Of a stretch of 64,000 nucleotides of DNA, positions 44,286-54,035 are shown piece after piece. The notes beneath the pieces are model-generated. The model was given only the letters and a program-made list of their open reading frames with translations. It was not told the DNA's origin and searched no databases. Made by a program: the position numbers and the translations under genes. Location of the stretch: NCBI GenBank assembly GCA_037127255.1, contig JBANSL010000013.1, forward strand, positions 6,698,188 through 6,762,187, in the 5' to 3' direction. The stretch is from Persicaria tinctoria. Its lineage: Eukaryota > Streptophyta > Magnoliopsida > Caryophyllales > Polygonaceae. Each line of letters starts with the position of its first letter. The first letter of the stretch is position 1.

Positions 44286-47147
44286 ATGAACATGTACTCT
44301 TTGCCGATCCACCACGTAATACTCGTTGCCCTTTCCTTAGTCGTTTCCCTTGGTTCTGCAGCTGGATCCTCCTCCGTCCAGCCGCTTTGCCATGACGATG
44401 AGCGCCGTGCTTTGCTCTCATTCAAGGCCTCTTTCACCATCCTCAATTTCCCCTGTGATTTTGGTGACAATTGTGCAAAGACTCGTTCATGGGAGAGTGG
44501 AATTAGAGATTGCTGCCAATGGGACGGAGTCACATGTGACCCCTTAACTGGTCACGTGACCGAGCTCCACCTCAGTGACAGCCTCCTCAACGGAAGCTTT
44601 CCCTCCAACAGCACCTTGTTTAGTCTTCACCGACTGCGTCACATCGACCTCTCCTTCAACAGCTTCATGTCTCCGATCCCGTCAGGTTTCGACCGTCTTT
44701 CTGACCTTACTTACTTGAATCTCTCTGAATCATCGTTCAGTGGCCAAGTTCCACCGGAAATTGGCTGGCTCTCTAGCCTAACTACCCTTGATCTCTCTTC
44801 TAATGGATTAAAGATGCCCAACTTCAAAACTACCATCGCCAACCTTACCAATCTAAGAGAGCTTTATTTCTCTGGTGTGTGGATCAATGCCGATCTGCCT
44901 CCTATGATAGCAAACCTCTCAAAGCTGACATATCTCGACCTGGGGCATTGTGAGCTACAAGGGGACTTCCTGGCGACCGACATTCTCAACATGCCAAAGC
45001 TGCGTGTTCTCAACCTGGGATCCAACTTCGGGTTGTATGCTGACTTCTCGACATCTGCCGTGAAGTGGACAAGTCCACTCGAGGTAGTCGACTTCACATT
45101 CTGCAACTTCACGGGCGAATTGCCAGATTCGATTGGAGATTCATCCAACTACTCCTTGACATCATTCTCCATAGGGGTATGTGGATTTCATGGAGGTATT
45201 CCTGGTTGGATGTGGAACGTGACAGAGGATATTGATCTTAGTGGCAACAAACTTTCTGGCACCCTGCCAGGAACGATAAGCACGGTTGTTCTAGAAAGAT
45301 TGTCAACTATCTCCTTGGATGGGAATAGCATCACTGGGGTCATACCAGCCTGGGTTTTCACTCTGCCATCATTGCAGCTGTTATTGTTGAATGACAACCT
45401 ATTCACGGGGATAGATCAATATGCCATCACTAACAACTCTATTCCCTCAGTACTATCTGTGTTTCTTGCAAAAAATAACCAGCTCCGAGGACAAATCCCA
45501 GAAGCCATCTTTGAGCTTCGCAACCTCCAATCGCTATACTTTGAAGGGAACAACTTGAGCGCAACCATCCCGCTCAGCAAGCTCCATGGCCTCCAAAATC
45601 TGAGTGAGCTCTCTTTATCTCATAACAATATCTCATTCATCAATGACATAGGTGTACTGGAATCCGTTTCCTCATGGCCTAGTTTTTCGAGTCTAGGTCT
45701 TTCCTCCTGCAACCTTGACCAATTCCCAATCTTCTTAAGAGACCAGGAAAATCTTGAACTATTGGATCTCTCTAAAAATGCCATCCATGGCCACATACCT
45801 GAATGGTTCCTGGGTAGAAATACGATTTCGTTACATGTCTTGGACCTTTCTCATAACTTCCTAACCGGTGGATTGGAGCATCTTCAATGGAAAGGGCAAT
45901 GGGATGGAGAAATCCACTTTTTCGTTGCTTCTAACAACCAGTTTAGCGAAAAGATTCCTTCTTCTTTATGTAATCTTGGTTATTACGACGTAGTTGACAT
46001 TTCTCAGAACAATTTGACTGGCAACATTCCCGGCTGCTTTGCATCCCTTATCAGTTCGAACACAACTATACTAAATCTAAGCCAAAATCAACTTCTAGGT
46101 GTAATCCCCTCTACTATTTTTGAAGAATGTACCATGTTGAGGGGTTTCCAGTTGAATGGCAACCGACTAGAAGGGCCAATACCAAAATCTTTGAGTAAGT
46201 GCAAGCATATGAAGTTTATTGATCTGAGTAACAACAACCTCAACGGTACCTTCCCTCATTGGTTAGCAGTTCTTCCAAATCTTGAGGGGCTTATCTTGGG
46301 CTCGAACAATTTACAGGGTTATCTAATGAGCTCAAGTACAACGAGCTCATTTATGAAGCTGAAAATGCTTGATATCTCAAGTAATCATCTCACTGGTATT
46401 CTACCAAGTGGTTTTTTGATGAGTATGAAGGCAATGATCAGGGTAGATCAAGACCCAGTGTCTTCATACATTGATTCCTTTATTTTTTCATATGGTGATG
46501 GTAATAATGTTCATATTTATGAATATTCTGTGAACCCATGGTTCAAAGGATTCAATCGTCAACTTGATAAAGTCGTAGTATTCATAGATGCCTCAAGGAA
46601 TAGGCTGGAAGGTTCCATCCCCAAGGCGATTGGAGATCTTGTCTCCCTTCGGTGGTTAAACCTAGCTCACAACAACTTCACTGGTCACATCCCTCCATCC
46701 ATGGGCAAAATGAACGTGTTGGAATCTTTAGACATGTCTTTCAACGGATTAGACGGCAAAATTCCCAACGAGTTGGTAAATCTAAACTTTCTTGAATTCT
46801 TCAATGTCTCGGAGAATCATCTAGTTGGTCCAATTCCAATAGGCCAACAGTTTGATACATTCTCAAACGATTCCTATCTTGGGAATCCTGGGATGTGTGG
46901 TGCACCTTTGACAAAAAAGTGCGGAAAACAAGTTGAAGTGTCGAATACAACATCTGCTGAAGGAAACAATGGTGAATCTTCAAGTTTGGATGTGTGGGAG
47001 ATTGCTTTGATGGGATTTGGGTTTGGGATGTTTGTTTCGTCAGTTTGGGGATACTTCATCTTGTGGGAGAAGAATTATCACTGGGTACGCAGGTTGATGC
47101 TCGAAGTACAAGTGTTCATCATGCTGCACCTGATGAGGAGGCGCTAA
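44286..47147 (+). CDS. RLP4: LRR receptor-like protein
   Basis: Intact single exon, 953 residues. The start MNMYSLPIHHVILVALSL is a hydrophobic signal peptide ending near GSAAGSSS. The cap holds ERRALLSFKASF and DCCQWDGVTCD. LRRs run to the island (~750-790), where YEYSVNPWFKGFNRQ differs from the YEDSMNAWFKGFN of the others and the IL-KTL following it is replaced by VVV, three residues shorter. Then come four more LRRs, GNPGMCGAPLTKKCG, an acidic linker (SSSLDVWE), a membrane helix with GFGFGMFVSSVWG (~904-927) and the tail WVRRLMLEVQVFIMLHLMRRR. Many Asn-x-Ser/Thr sites. No kinase, so it must signal through a partner (inferred). Confidence 0.93.
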   Translation: MNMYSLPIHHVILVALSLVVSLGSAAGSSSVQPLCHDDERRALLSFKASFTILNFPCDFGDNCAKTRSWESGIRDCCQWDGVTCDPLTGHVTELHLSDSLLNGSFPSNSTLFSLHRLRHIDLSFNSFMSPIPSGFDRLSDLTYLNLSESSFSGQVPPEIGWLSSLTTLDLSSNGLKMPNFKTTIANLTNLRELYFSGVWINADLPPMIANLSKLTYLDLGHCELQGDFLATDILNMPKLRVLNLGSNFGLYADFSTSAVKWTSPLEVVDFTFCNFTGELPDSIGDSSNYSLTSFSIGVCGFHGGIPGWMWNVTEDIDLSGNKLSGTLPGTISTVVLERLSTISLDGNSITGVIPAWVFTLPSLQLLLLNDNLFTGIDQYAITNNSIPSVLSVFLAKNNQLRGQIPEAIFELRNLQSLYFEGNNLSATIPLSKLHGLQNLSELSLSHNNISFINDIGVLESVSSWPSFSSLGLSSCNLDQFPIFLRDQENLELLDLSKNAIHGHIPEWFLGRNTISLHVLDLSHNFLTGGLEHLQWKGQWDGEIHFFVASNNQFSEKIPSSLCNLGYYDVVDISQNNLTGNIPGCFASLISSNTTILNLSQNQLLGVIPSTIFEECTMLRGFQLNGNRLEGPIPKSLSKCKHMKFIDLSNNNLNGTFPHWLAVLPNLEGLILGSNNLQGYLMSSSTTSSFMKLKMLDISSNHLTGILPSGFLMSMKAMIRVDQDPVSSYIDSFIFSYGDGNNVHIYEYSVNPWFKGFNRQLDKVVVFIDASRNRLEGSIPKAIGDLVSLRWLNLAHNNFTGHIPPSMGKMNVLESLDMSFNGLDGKIPNELVNLNFLEFFNVSENHLVGPIPIGQQFDTFSNDSYLGNPGMCGAPLTKKCGKQVEVSNTTSAEGNNGESSSLDVWEIALMGFGFGMFVSSVWGYFILWEKNYHWVRRLMLEVQVFIMLHLMRRR

Positions 47148-47570
47148 ATAAAGGTGTATCGGGTCAATTTATCCTTCCATCAGTACTTAAGTTTCCTCTA
47201 TCTACTTTACTTGCAGTACTATGTAATGTTATAATATAAAGAATAAGTCATGTTCACTATGATATATAGTTTCAATGCATAATGAAGAACCAATATATCA
47301 ATGTCGGTGAAGATTGATGCGTTTTACCCGCTAGATGTTGAATTGAATTCTCCCACTTGTAACAAACCCAAACCCTCCTCTGTTGCTTTCAATCTGGTCA
47401 GTTTGCTCGTGGTTTTCTCAATTTTTATGGCGAGATTTAGTTTTACTCTTATCTTTGTCTTGCGTAATATATTGCATTTGTTTAGTTTCCAATTTCCATT
47501 GAACAATATATGGATGCACACATGTCTATATAGTACTCCATTTAAATTGTAAAAAATATATTCCCTTGAG
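47148..47570 (+). other. RLP4 3' flank, type II
   Basis: Common RLP 3' block at about 47335-47420, then the type II text (cacacatgtctatatagtac) shared with RLP2 and RLP5, up to PRP8 debris E. Confidence 0.6.
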
Positions 47571-49100
47571 TGGTCCCCACGAAGTATCCCTACTTTGGAG
47601 TGGGACAATCCTAATCTGCTGTTGAGCATGTGTTGAATCAACTCCAAAGACGGGGTGTGGAATCTGCAGAATGAACAAACAAAAGAGCGGACTGCAATTG
47701 CCTTCCTCATAGTCAGAGACTCAGAGTGGATGACGACTGACGAGCATATGAAGGTTTTTGAGAACCTTTCAAGGCAGATTCTTATGTCATCAGGTTACAA
47801 CTTTCGCGAAGATTGCCAAAAAATTGAATACTGCATTAATAGGTACTTGGTGTAACCCAGTAACCCACTACAGGAGTGTTATGAGTCATGAAGAAGACCA
47901 GCTGATCCCAAATCTTAGTATGTTTAAGCTTAATTTATTTGGGGTTCTAATTTATTTATTTTTAAAAATTTGTTATTTCGTTGTTGTTTTTCTTGACATT
48001 TATTGCTCTTTGTGTATAGCCATGGCCATGGGAGAGTGAGTTCTTTGATTCACAACATGTATGGGCGGAGTATGCACTGAAGAAGCACAATCGCAAAATA
48101 GGCGGTTAACTCTTGAAGATTTAGAGGTTTGTTAAATTAAAGACTTTCTTTGCTATGCGCTTGTGGAGATAGAATTTGATGAGGAAATAATATAAGAGCT
48201 GGCTATTTGAAGAGGAAGAGAAGCTCAAATGCTTATTCAATTGTGTTTTCATACCTATTCCAACTCAAAAGATACAAGTTATACATAGGACTAGTAGTGG
48301 ATGTATCTTCAGTTAGAGGTTGGATGAAAATTTGATATTCAAGTTTGATGAATATTCAATATGGAGTGTGGATAGACATTACACTAGGCTCAGGGTTGGC
48401 TGTTCCCCCCCTCAAATGGAATTATGTTTATCATGCTCTTTCATCCTTTTGGCACACCCTTCAATTCAGAATTCAGATGTGTCTTTTTTGATTACTTGGA
48501 AGTTTTATTTTCCATGCTTGATAATTTGTATTATTATGTGTACAGAGATCATGGAGATATGGCGTCCAAAAAGAATGCGATTTCCACCTTTTGATGATGA
48601 AGAAACTCCAATGGAGTATGCTGACAATGTTTTAGATGTGGATCCCTTGGAGCCAATTCAGCTGGAATCGGATGAGGAAGAAGATTCTACCGTGTACACT
48701 TGGTTCTACGACCACAAGCCTCTGCCTCTTGTGAAAACAAAAATTATAAACCTACCTAATTAGTTAGTGGATTGATGTGCAGAAGATAACATGTCAATCT
48801 ATCCTTCTCATAATATTGAACGTACGGTATACAACAGATAACATGTCAATCTATCCTTCTCCAACGGGTGTGATGATTGGACTTGATTTACGGTGTATTT
48901 AGTTTATGCTTTTGGCCATATATTGGTTCCCTGGATCAAAACCTCTTCTTACACAGCCTATATATGAATAAGAACATGAAGGTATTCTATTTCTGTCTCA
49001 TGTTTTGACATCTGCTCCTGCTCCTTAAATTGCATGCAGTTAAATCCAACTTTGTATATGGAGAGATCTTCAGCAATAAGATTAAATGAATTATAAGATC
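47571..49100 (+). pseudogene. PRP8 debris E, rearranged order (between RLP4 and RLP5)
   Basis: The largest remnant. First come exon 6 (47571-47851, with [20 protein letters not shown]), the end of exon 8 (~47870-47918, [18 protein letters not shown]), intron 8, exon 9 (~48020-48126) and the start of intron 9. After an unrelated ~150 bp come intron 1 with the start of exon 2 (48313-48573), joined to exon 4 (48574-48745, [20 protein letters not shown]). Then exon 11 (48776-48960, with [17 protein letters not shown] and a partial tandem copy before it), intron 11 and exon 12. The order exon 6-9, 1-4, 11-12 is not PRP8 order. Confidence 0.85.
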
Positions 49101-49124
49101 AAGAAGCTAGGTATTCTATTTCTG

Positions 49125-49320
49125 TCTCGTGGTTGCTTCTTGTTTCTTGTTTCCAATCGCTAGTTTAATTTGTGTGCTTGGATTTTTTGCTGATTTCTTG
49201 GTGGGTTTGTTGCTGTGAGTAGGAACAAATGGGGAAGAAGGCACGAAGTGGCCACACGGACAAAAAGAGAAGAGAAGAAAGGCTGTGTCCATCTTGAAAA
49301 GTATATGGATCTGACTATAT
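49125..49320 (+). repeat. Unknown gene 5' fragment, copy 2
   Basis: An ATG at 49229 opens MGKKARSGHTDKKRREERL and stops after CPS. The upstream text looks like a leader or first intron. Partner of 37395-37565. I do not recognise the source gene. Confidence 0.5.
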
Positions 49321-49379
49321 ATGGTGATTTCCAAACCTTGATTTATGGTGTATTTAGTTTCCATTCATTCAAATTAGTC

Positions 49380-49673
49380 AAATCCACTATGATTTGTCAT
49401 GATATCGATCTGCAGGGAAGTCTACAAACAATTCCAAAGACTTATGCACAATGCCCACTTATGAAAACACCAACCTCTCCCAATCTTAATTGGTGAAAGG
49501 TGAAGGCGCACTTAAAACAATTAATTAAAAATTTCAATAGTATAACCCACTCCCAAATTCCCAATTCAATCTTGACAATATATATCCGTCGGCGTCAGGG
49601 GATGATTCATAGTCGATCACTTACGACATTGATAAAAACACAAACTACAATCACTCCCAATCTTAATTAGAGC
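49380..49673 (+). promoter_or_regulatory. RLP5 upstream region
   Basis: Shares with RLP1 and RLP2 the words gatatcgatctgcagg, acaattccaaagactta, ttaattggtgaaaggtgaa, ggggatgattcatagtc and attgataaaaacacaa. The ordered conservation over ~290 bp supports a common promoter for the family. No clear TATA box. Confidence 0.55.
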
Positions 49674-52598
49674 ATGTACTCTTTGGTGATTCAACACCTA
49701 ATACTCGTTGCCCTTTCCTTAGTCGTTTCCATTGGTTCTGCAGCTGGATCCTCCTCCGTCCCGCCACTTTGCCATGACGATGAGCGCCATGCTTTGCTAT
49801 CATTCAAGGCCTCCTTCACCATCCTCAATTCCTACTGTGATTTTTTCGGCAATTGTGTAACTGATTACCATGGTGCAAGGACTCGTTCATGGAAGAGTGG
49901 AATTAGAGATTGCTGCCAATGGGACGGAGTCACGTGTGACCCCTTAACTGGTCACGTGACCGAGCTCCACCTCAGCCACAACTTCCTCAACGGAAGCTTT
50001 CCCTCCAATAGCACCTTGTTTATTCTTCGCCGACTACGCCACATCGACCTCTCTTCCAACAACTTCTGGTCACTGATACCATCAGGTTTTGGTCGTCTTT
50101 CTGACCTTACTTTCTTGAATCTCTCCAACTCAAGGTTCTATGGCCGAGTTCCACCGGATATCGGCTGGCTCTCTAGCCTAACTACCCTTGATCTCTCTTA
50201 TAATATGGGTAATGCTGAGGGACATGGGGTTATATACGACTTAGAGATGCCCAACTTCAAGACTGCCATCGCCAACCTTACCGATCTAAGAGAGCTCCAT
50301 CTCACTTTTGTGTCGATCAACACCGATCTGTCTCCTATGATTGCAAACCTCTCAAAGCTGACATCTCTCAAATTGGAGAGTTGCGGCCTACAAGGGGAGT
50401 TCTTGGCGACCGGCATTCTCAGCCTGCCAAAGTTACGTGTTCTCGATGTGGGAGACAACTTTGGGTTGCATGCTGACTTCTCGGCATCTACGGTGCTTTT
50501 GACAAGTCCACTCAAGGTAGTCGACTTGTCTCACTGCAACTTCACGGGAAAATTGCCAGATTCGATTGGAGATTCATCCAACTCCTCCTTGGTATCATTC
50601 TCCATACGGGGATGTGGATTTCATGGGGGTATTCCTAGTTGGATGTGGAACGTGACAGAGGGGATTGATCTTGGTTTCAACAAACTTTCTGGCTCCCTAC
50701 CAGGAACAATGAGCACGGTTGTTCTAGCAAGATTGTCAACAATCATCTTTGATCAGAACAGCATCAGCGGGACCATACCAGCTTGGCTTTTCACTTTGCC
50801 ATCACTAAAGGAATTGAGCTTGGAGGAGAACCTATTCACGAGGATCGATAAATTCGTCATCACTAATAGCTCTGCTCCTTCAGTACTATCTTCATTTTCG
50901 GCAAGCTATAACCAGTTCCGAGGAAAAATCCCAGAAGCCATCTTTGAACTCCGCAACCTCCAATATCTATACCTTGGAGGGAACAAGTTGAATGTAGCCA
51001 TCCCGCTAAGCAAGCTCCATGGCCTCCAGAATCTGAGTGAGCTCTCTTTATCTCATAATAATATCTCCTTCATCGACGACATAGGTGCAGAATCCATTTC
51101 CTCATGGCCTAGTTTTTCAAGTCTACAACTTTCCTCCTGCAACCTTGACCAATTTCCGATCTTCTTAAGAGGCCAAAAAAATCTTGAATTATTGGACCTC
51201 TCTAAAAATTCCATCCATGGCCACATACCTGAATGGGTTTCGGGTATAAAAATGATTTTTGTATCGGTCTTGGACCTTTCTCACAATTTCCTAACCGGAG
51301 GATTGGAGCATCTTCAATGGAAAGGGCAGGAGAAGAGATCTTTCAGTGTTGGTTTCTTCTTTGCTTTAAACAACCAGTTTAGTGGAGAGATTCCTTCTTC
51401 TTTATGTCATCTTACTTATTTTGACGTAGTTGACATTTCCCAGAACAACTTGACCGGCAACATTCCAGGATGCTTTGCATCCCTTATCAGTTCGCAAACA
51501 AGTGTGCTAGATCTAAGCCAAAACCAACTTGAAGGTGTAATCCCATCCACTATATTTGAAGATTGTACCAAGCTGAGTGATTTCCTGTTGAATGGCAATC
51601 GGCTGGAAGGGCCAATACCAAAATCTTTGAGAAACTGCATGTATCTGCAGTTTATTGATCTTAGTGACAACAACCTCAACGGTACCTTCCCTCATTGGTT
51701 AGGTGTTCTTCCTAGTCTTGAGGTGCTTATCTTGGGCTCGAACAATTTGCAGGGTTCTCTAATGAGCTCAAACACGACGAGCTCATTTCCTATGCTGAGA
51801 ATTCTCGACATCTCAAATAATGAACTCGCCGGTTGCCTACCAAGTGGGTTTTTGACGAGTATGAAGGCAATGATTGAGGTCGATCATGGTGACCAAGACC
51901 GAGCGATTGATTACATGGGTGGCGGGGGTATGTATGGTGACGGTAATGATATTTATAGTTACGAAGATTCAATGAACACATGGTTCAAAGGATTCAATCA
52001 TCGACTTGATAAAATCTTGACGACCTTAGTATTAATAGACGCTTCAAGGAATAGGTTGGAAGGGTTCATCCCCGAGGTGATTGGAGATCTTGTCTTCCTC
52101 CGGTGGTTAAACCTAGCTCACAACAACTTCACTGGTCACATCCCATCGTCCCTGGGCAAACTGATCTTGTTGGAATCTTTAGACATGTCTTTCAATGGAC
52201 TAGACAGCAGAATTCCCAATGAGTTGGTAAATCTAAACTCTCTTGAATTCTTCAATGTCTCGGAGAATCATCTAGTTGGGCCAATTCCAATAGGCAAACA
52301 GTTTGATACATTCTCAAACGATTCCTATCTTGGGAATCCTAGGTTGTGTGGTGCACCATTGTCAAACAAGTGCGGAAAACGGGTTGTAGTCCCGAATACA
52401 ATTGCACATGAAGGAAACAACAATGAATCTTCAGGTTTGGATGTTTGGGAGATTGCTTTGATGGGATTTGGATTTGGGATGTTTGTTGCGTCAGTTTGGG
52501 GATACTTCATCTTGTGGGAGAAGAATTATCGCTGGGTATGCAGGTTGATGCTCAAAGTACAAGTGTTCATCATGCTGCACGTGATGAGGAGGCACTAA
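49674..52598 (+). CDS. RLP5: LRR receptor-like protein
   Basis: Intact single exon, 974 residues; starts MYSLVIQHLILVALSLVVS. Same plan as RLP4. Distinctive points: the cap has an insertion (FFGNCVTDYHGARTRSW), and the variable loop after the third LRR is long (NMGNAEGHGVIYDLEMPN). The island reads DYMGGGGMYGDGNDIYSYED before FKGFNHR. It ends [15 protein letters not shown], an acidic linker, a membrane helix with GFGFGMFVASVWG, and a basic tail ending LHVMRRH. No kinase. Likely plasma-membrane receptor; the ligand cannot be guessed. Confidence 0.93.
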   Translation: MYSLVIQHLILVALSLVVSIGSAAGSSSVPPLCHDDERHALLSFKASFTILNSYCDFFGNCVTDYHGARTRSWKSGIRDCCQWDGVTCDPLTGHVTELHLSHNFLNGSFPSNSTLFILRRLRHIDLSSNNFWSLIPSGFGRLSDLTFLNLSNSRFYGRVPPDIGWLSSLTTLDLSYNMGNAEGHGVIYDLEMPNFKTAIANLTDLRELHLTFVSINTDLSPMIANLSKLTSLKLESCGLQGEFLATGILSLPKLRVLDVGDNFGLHADFSASTVLLTSPLKVVDLSHCNFTGKLPDSIGDSSNSSLVSFSIRGCGFHGGIPSWMWNVTEGIDLGFNKLSGSLPGTMSTVVLARLSTIIFDQNSISGTIPAWLFTLPSLKELSLEENLFTRIDKFVITNSSAPSVLSSFSASYNQFRGKIPEAIFELRNLQYLYLGGNKLNVAIPLSKLHGLQNLSELSLSHNNISFIDDIGAESISSWPSFSSLQLSSCNLDQFPIFLRGQKNLELLDLSKNSIHGHIPEWVSGIKMIFVSVLDLSHNFLTGGLEHLQWKGQEKRSFSVGFFFALNNQFSGEIPSSLCHLTYFDVVDISQNNLTGNIPGCFASLISSQTSVLDLSQNQLEGVIPSTIFEDCTKLSDFLLNGNRLEGPIPKSLRNCMYLQFIDLSDNNLNGTFPHWLGVLPSLEVLILGSNNLQGSLMSSNTTSSFPMLRILDISNNELAGCLPSGFLTSMKAMIEVDHGDQDRAIDYMGGGGMYGDGNDIYSYEDSMNTWFKGFNHRLDKILTTLVLIDASRNRLEGFIPEVIGDLVFLRWLNLAHNNFTGHIPSSLGKLILLESLDMSFNGLDSRIPNELVNLNSLEFFNVSENHLVGPIPIGKQFDTFSNDSYLGNPRLCGAPLSNKCGKRVVVPNTIAHEGNNNESSGLDVWEIALMGFGFGMFVASVWGYFILWEKNYRWVCRLMLKVQVFIMLHVMRRH

Positions 52599-52998
52599 AT
52601 AAAGGTGTATCCGATCAATTTATCCTTCCATGAGTTAAGTTTCCACTATTTACTTTACTTGTTGTAATATGTTATGTATAATGTAAAGAATAAGTCATGC
52701 TCACTATGATATATAGTTTCAATGTACAATGAAGAATCAATATATCAATATATGTGAAGATGGATGCGTTTTACCTGCTAGAGGTTGAATTGAATTCTCC
52801 CACTTGCAACAACTCCAAACCCTCCTCTGTAGCTTCCAATCTTGTCAATTTGTTGGTTTTCTGAATTTTTATGGTGAGATTAGTCGTACTCTTATATTGA
52901 ACTTGCGTAATATATTGCATTTGTTTGATTTCTGATTTCCATTTAATAATGGCTACACACATGTTTATATAGTACTCCATTTAAACATGATTGCCTTT
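52599..52998 (+). other. RLP5 3' flank, type II
   Basis: Common RLP 3' block near 52785, then ctacacacatgtttatatagtact and catttaaacatgattgcctt as after RLP2, ending at the PRP8 junction. Confidence 0.6.
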
Positions 52999-53095
52999 AT
53001 GAAGAATCATCTCCCACGAAGTATCACTACACTGGAGCGGGACAATGGCTATGTTTCTGTTTACAACAAAGACACTCCTAATCTGATGTATAACA
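52999..53095 (+). pseudogene. PRP8 debris F: exon 6 fragment (before RLP6)
   Basis: Reads [20 protein letters not shown] then NKDTPNLMYNI. Same segment and same two breakpoints as debris B. Confidence 0.85.
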
Positions 53096-53525
53096 TATGT
53101 CAGTGGCTACTTTGTGCTTCTGATAAACAATCCAATATATATGTTGTAAATCAACTAAACAACATACAATTGCATTCTCCTCTGCTGAAGCTAAGTATAG
53201 ATAAATGCGTCGAGTGGTTGCTGAACCCACTTGGCTCTCTCGTCTTCTTCATGAGCTTTAGGTTCCTTCTGTTACTCCAATTGCACTCCACTATGATAAT
53301 CAGGCCGCCATGTATATTGATAGAAACCCTGCATTTGATGAGCGCATAAAGCACGTGGAATTAGCTAGATTGTCATTTTGTCCGGGAGAAGCTCAATGAT
53401 GGTCTCATTTATCTGCACTTCACACTATCACATACCCAGTTGGCTGAGGTTCTTACTAAACCTCTGACTGAGGTTGTGCATCAGCAAGCTTTTTCCATGT
53501 TGAGTCTGACATGGCCCCCTCCAAC
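53096..53525 (+). pseudogene. Copia RNase H fragment fused to PRP8 debris F
   Basis: Across frame changes the plus strand reads AFSSAEAKYR*MRRVVAEP, TWLSRLLHEL, LHYDNQAAMYIDRNPAFDE, RIKHVELARL and SHTQLAEVLTKPL. This is the C-terminal half of copia RNase H, ending with the conserved LTKPL stretch. Several stops. It continues the fusion seen in short form at 36661-36778. Confidence 0.75.
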
Positions 53526-53542
53526 TTCTGTGTGTGTGTATT

Positions 53543-53562
53543 GGGGGGGGGGGGGGAGGGGG
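53543..53562. repeat. Poly-G run
   Basis: Fourteen G, one A, then five G, directly after a (GT)n tract. Either a real homopolymer or a sequencing/assembly weak spot. Confidence 0.7.
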
Positions 53563-53814
53563 TTCCAAGGTTAGAAAACCGAGAAGCTGGCTGAAGTGTA
53601 CGTTTGGAGTTGGTTTGTAATGTCGTTTTGATTGGAAAGGCCTAGAAACAATTTCGGAATGGCTCATCGGAAATGACTTATGGGTGGTACCCATAGGTCT
53701 CTGTTTCGTACCTCGGATGGCTGCTCTTTATTAATTTACCAATTCAAGGAAAGGCCTAGACAATTTGGTTGTAATGTCGTTTTTCGAGTCAGGATACATT
53801 TTATTTTATTTATC

Positions 53815-54035
53815 ACCATTACTATACCCCAAACACCACGTTACATAGACTTGCGATATCGACCTACAAAATCCAAAGACGTATGCACTATGCCATATAT
53901 AGACTTATGTATCACGTGGTCTTAAATTCTTAATTGGTGAAAGGTACGTGAAGGCGCACTTGAAACAAATAGAAATTTCAATAATACGCCGCGGGGTACG
54001 CATAGAAAACTCGAACACAAACCACTCCCAATTTT
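53815..54035 (+). promoter_or_regulatory. Orphan RLP upstream region
   Basis: Matches the RLP1/RLP2/RLP5 promoters in order: taccccaaacaccacgttac, gatatcgacctac, aatccaaagacgtatgcac, taattggtgaaaggt, gaaggcgcacttgaaac and cacaaaccactcccaat. It ends abruptly at the left end of the hAT element at 54036. RLP6 lies 3 kb further on and has its own, different version at 56850-57087, so this copy has no gene. Confidence 0.65.
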
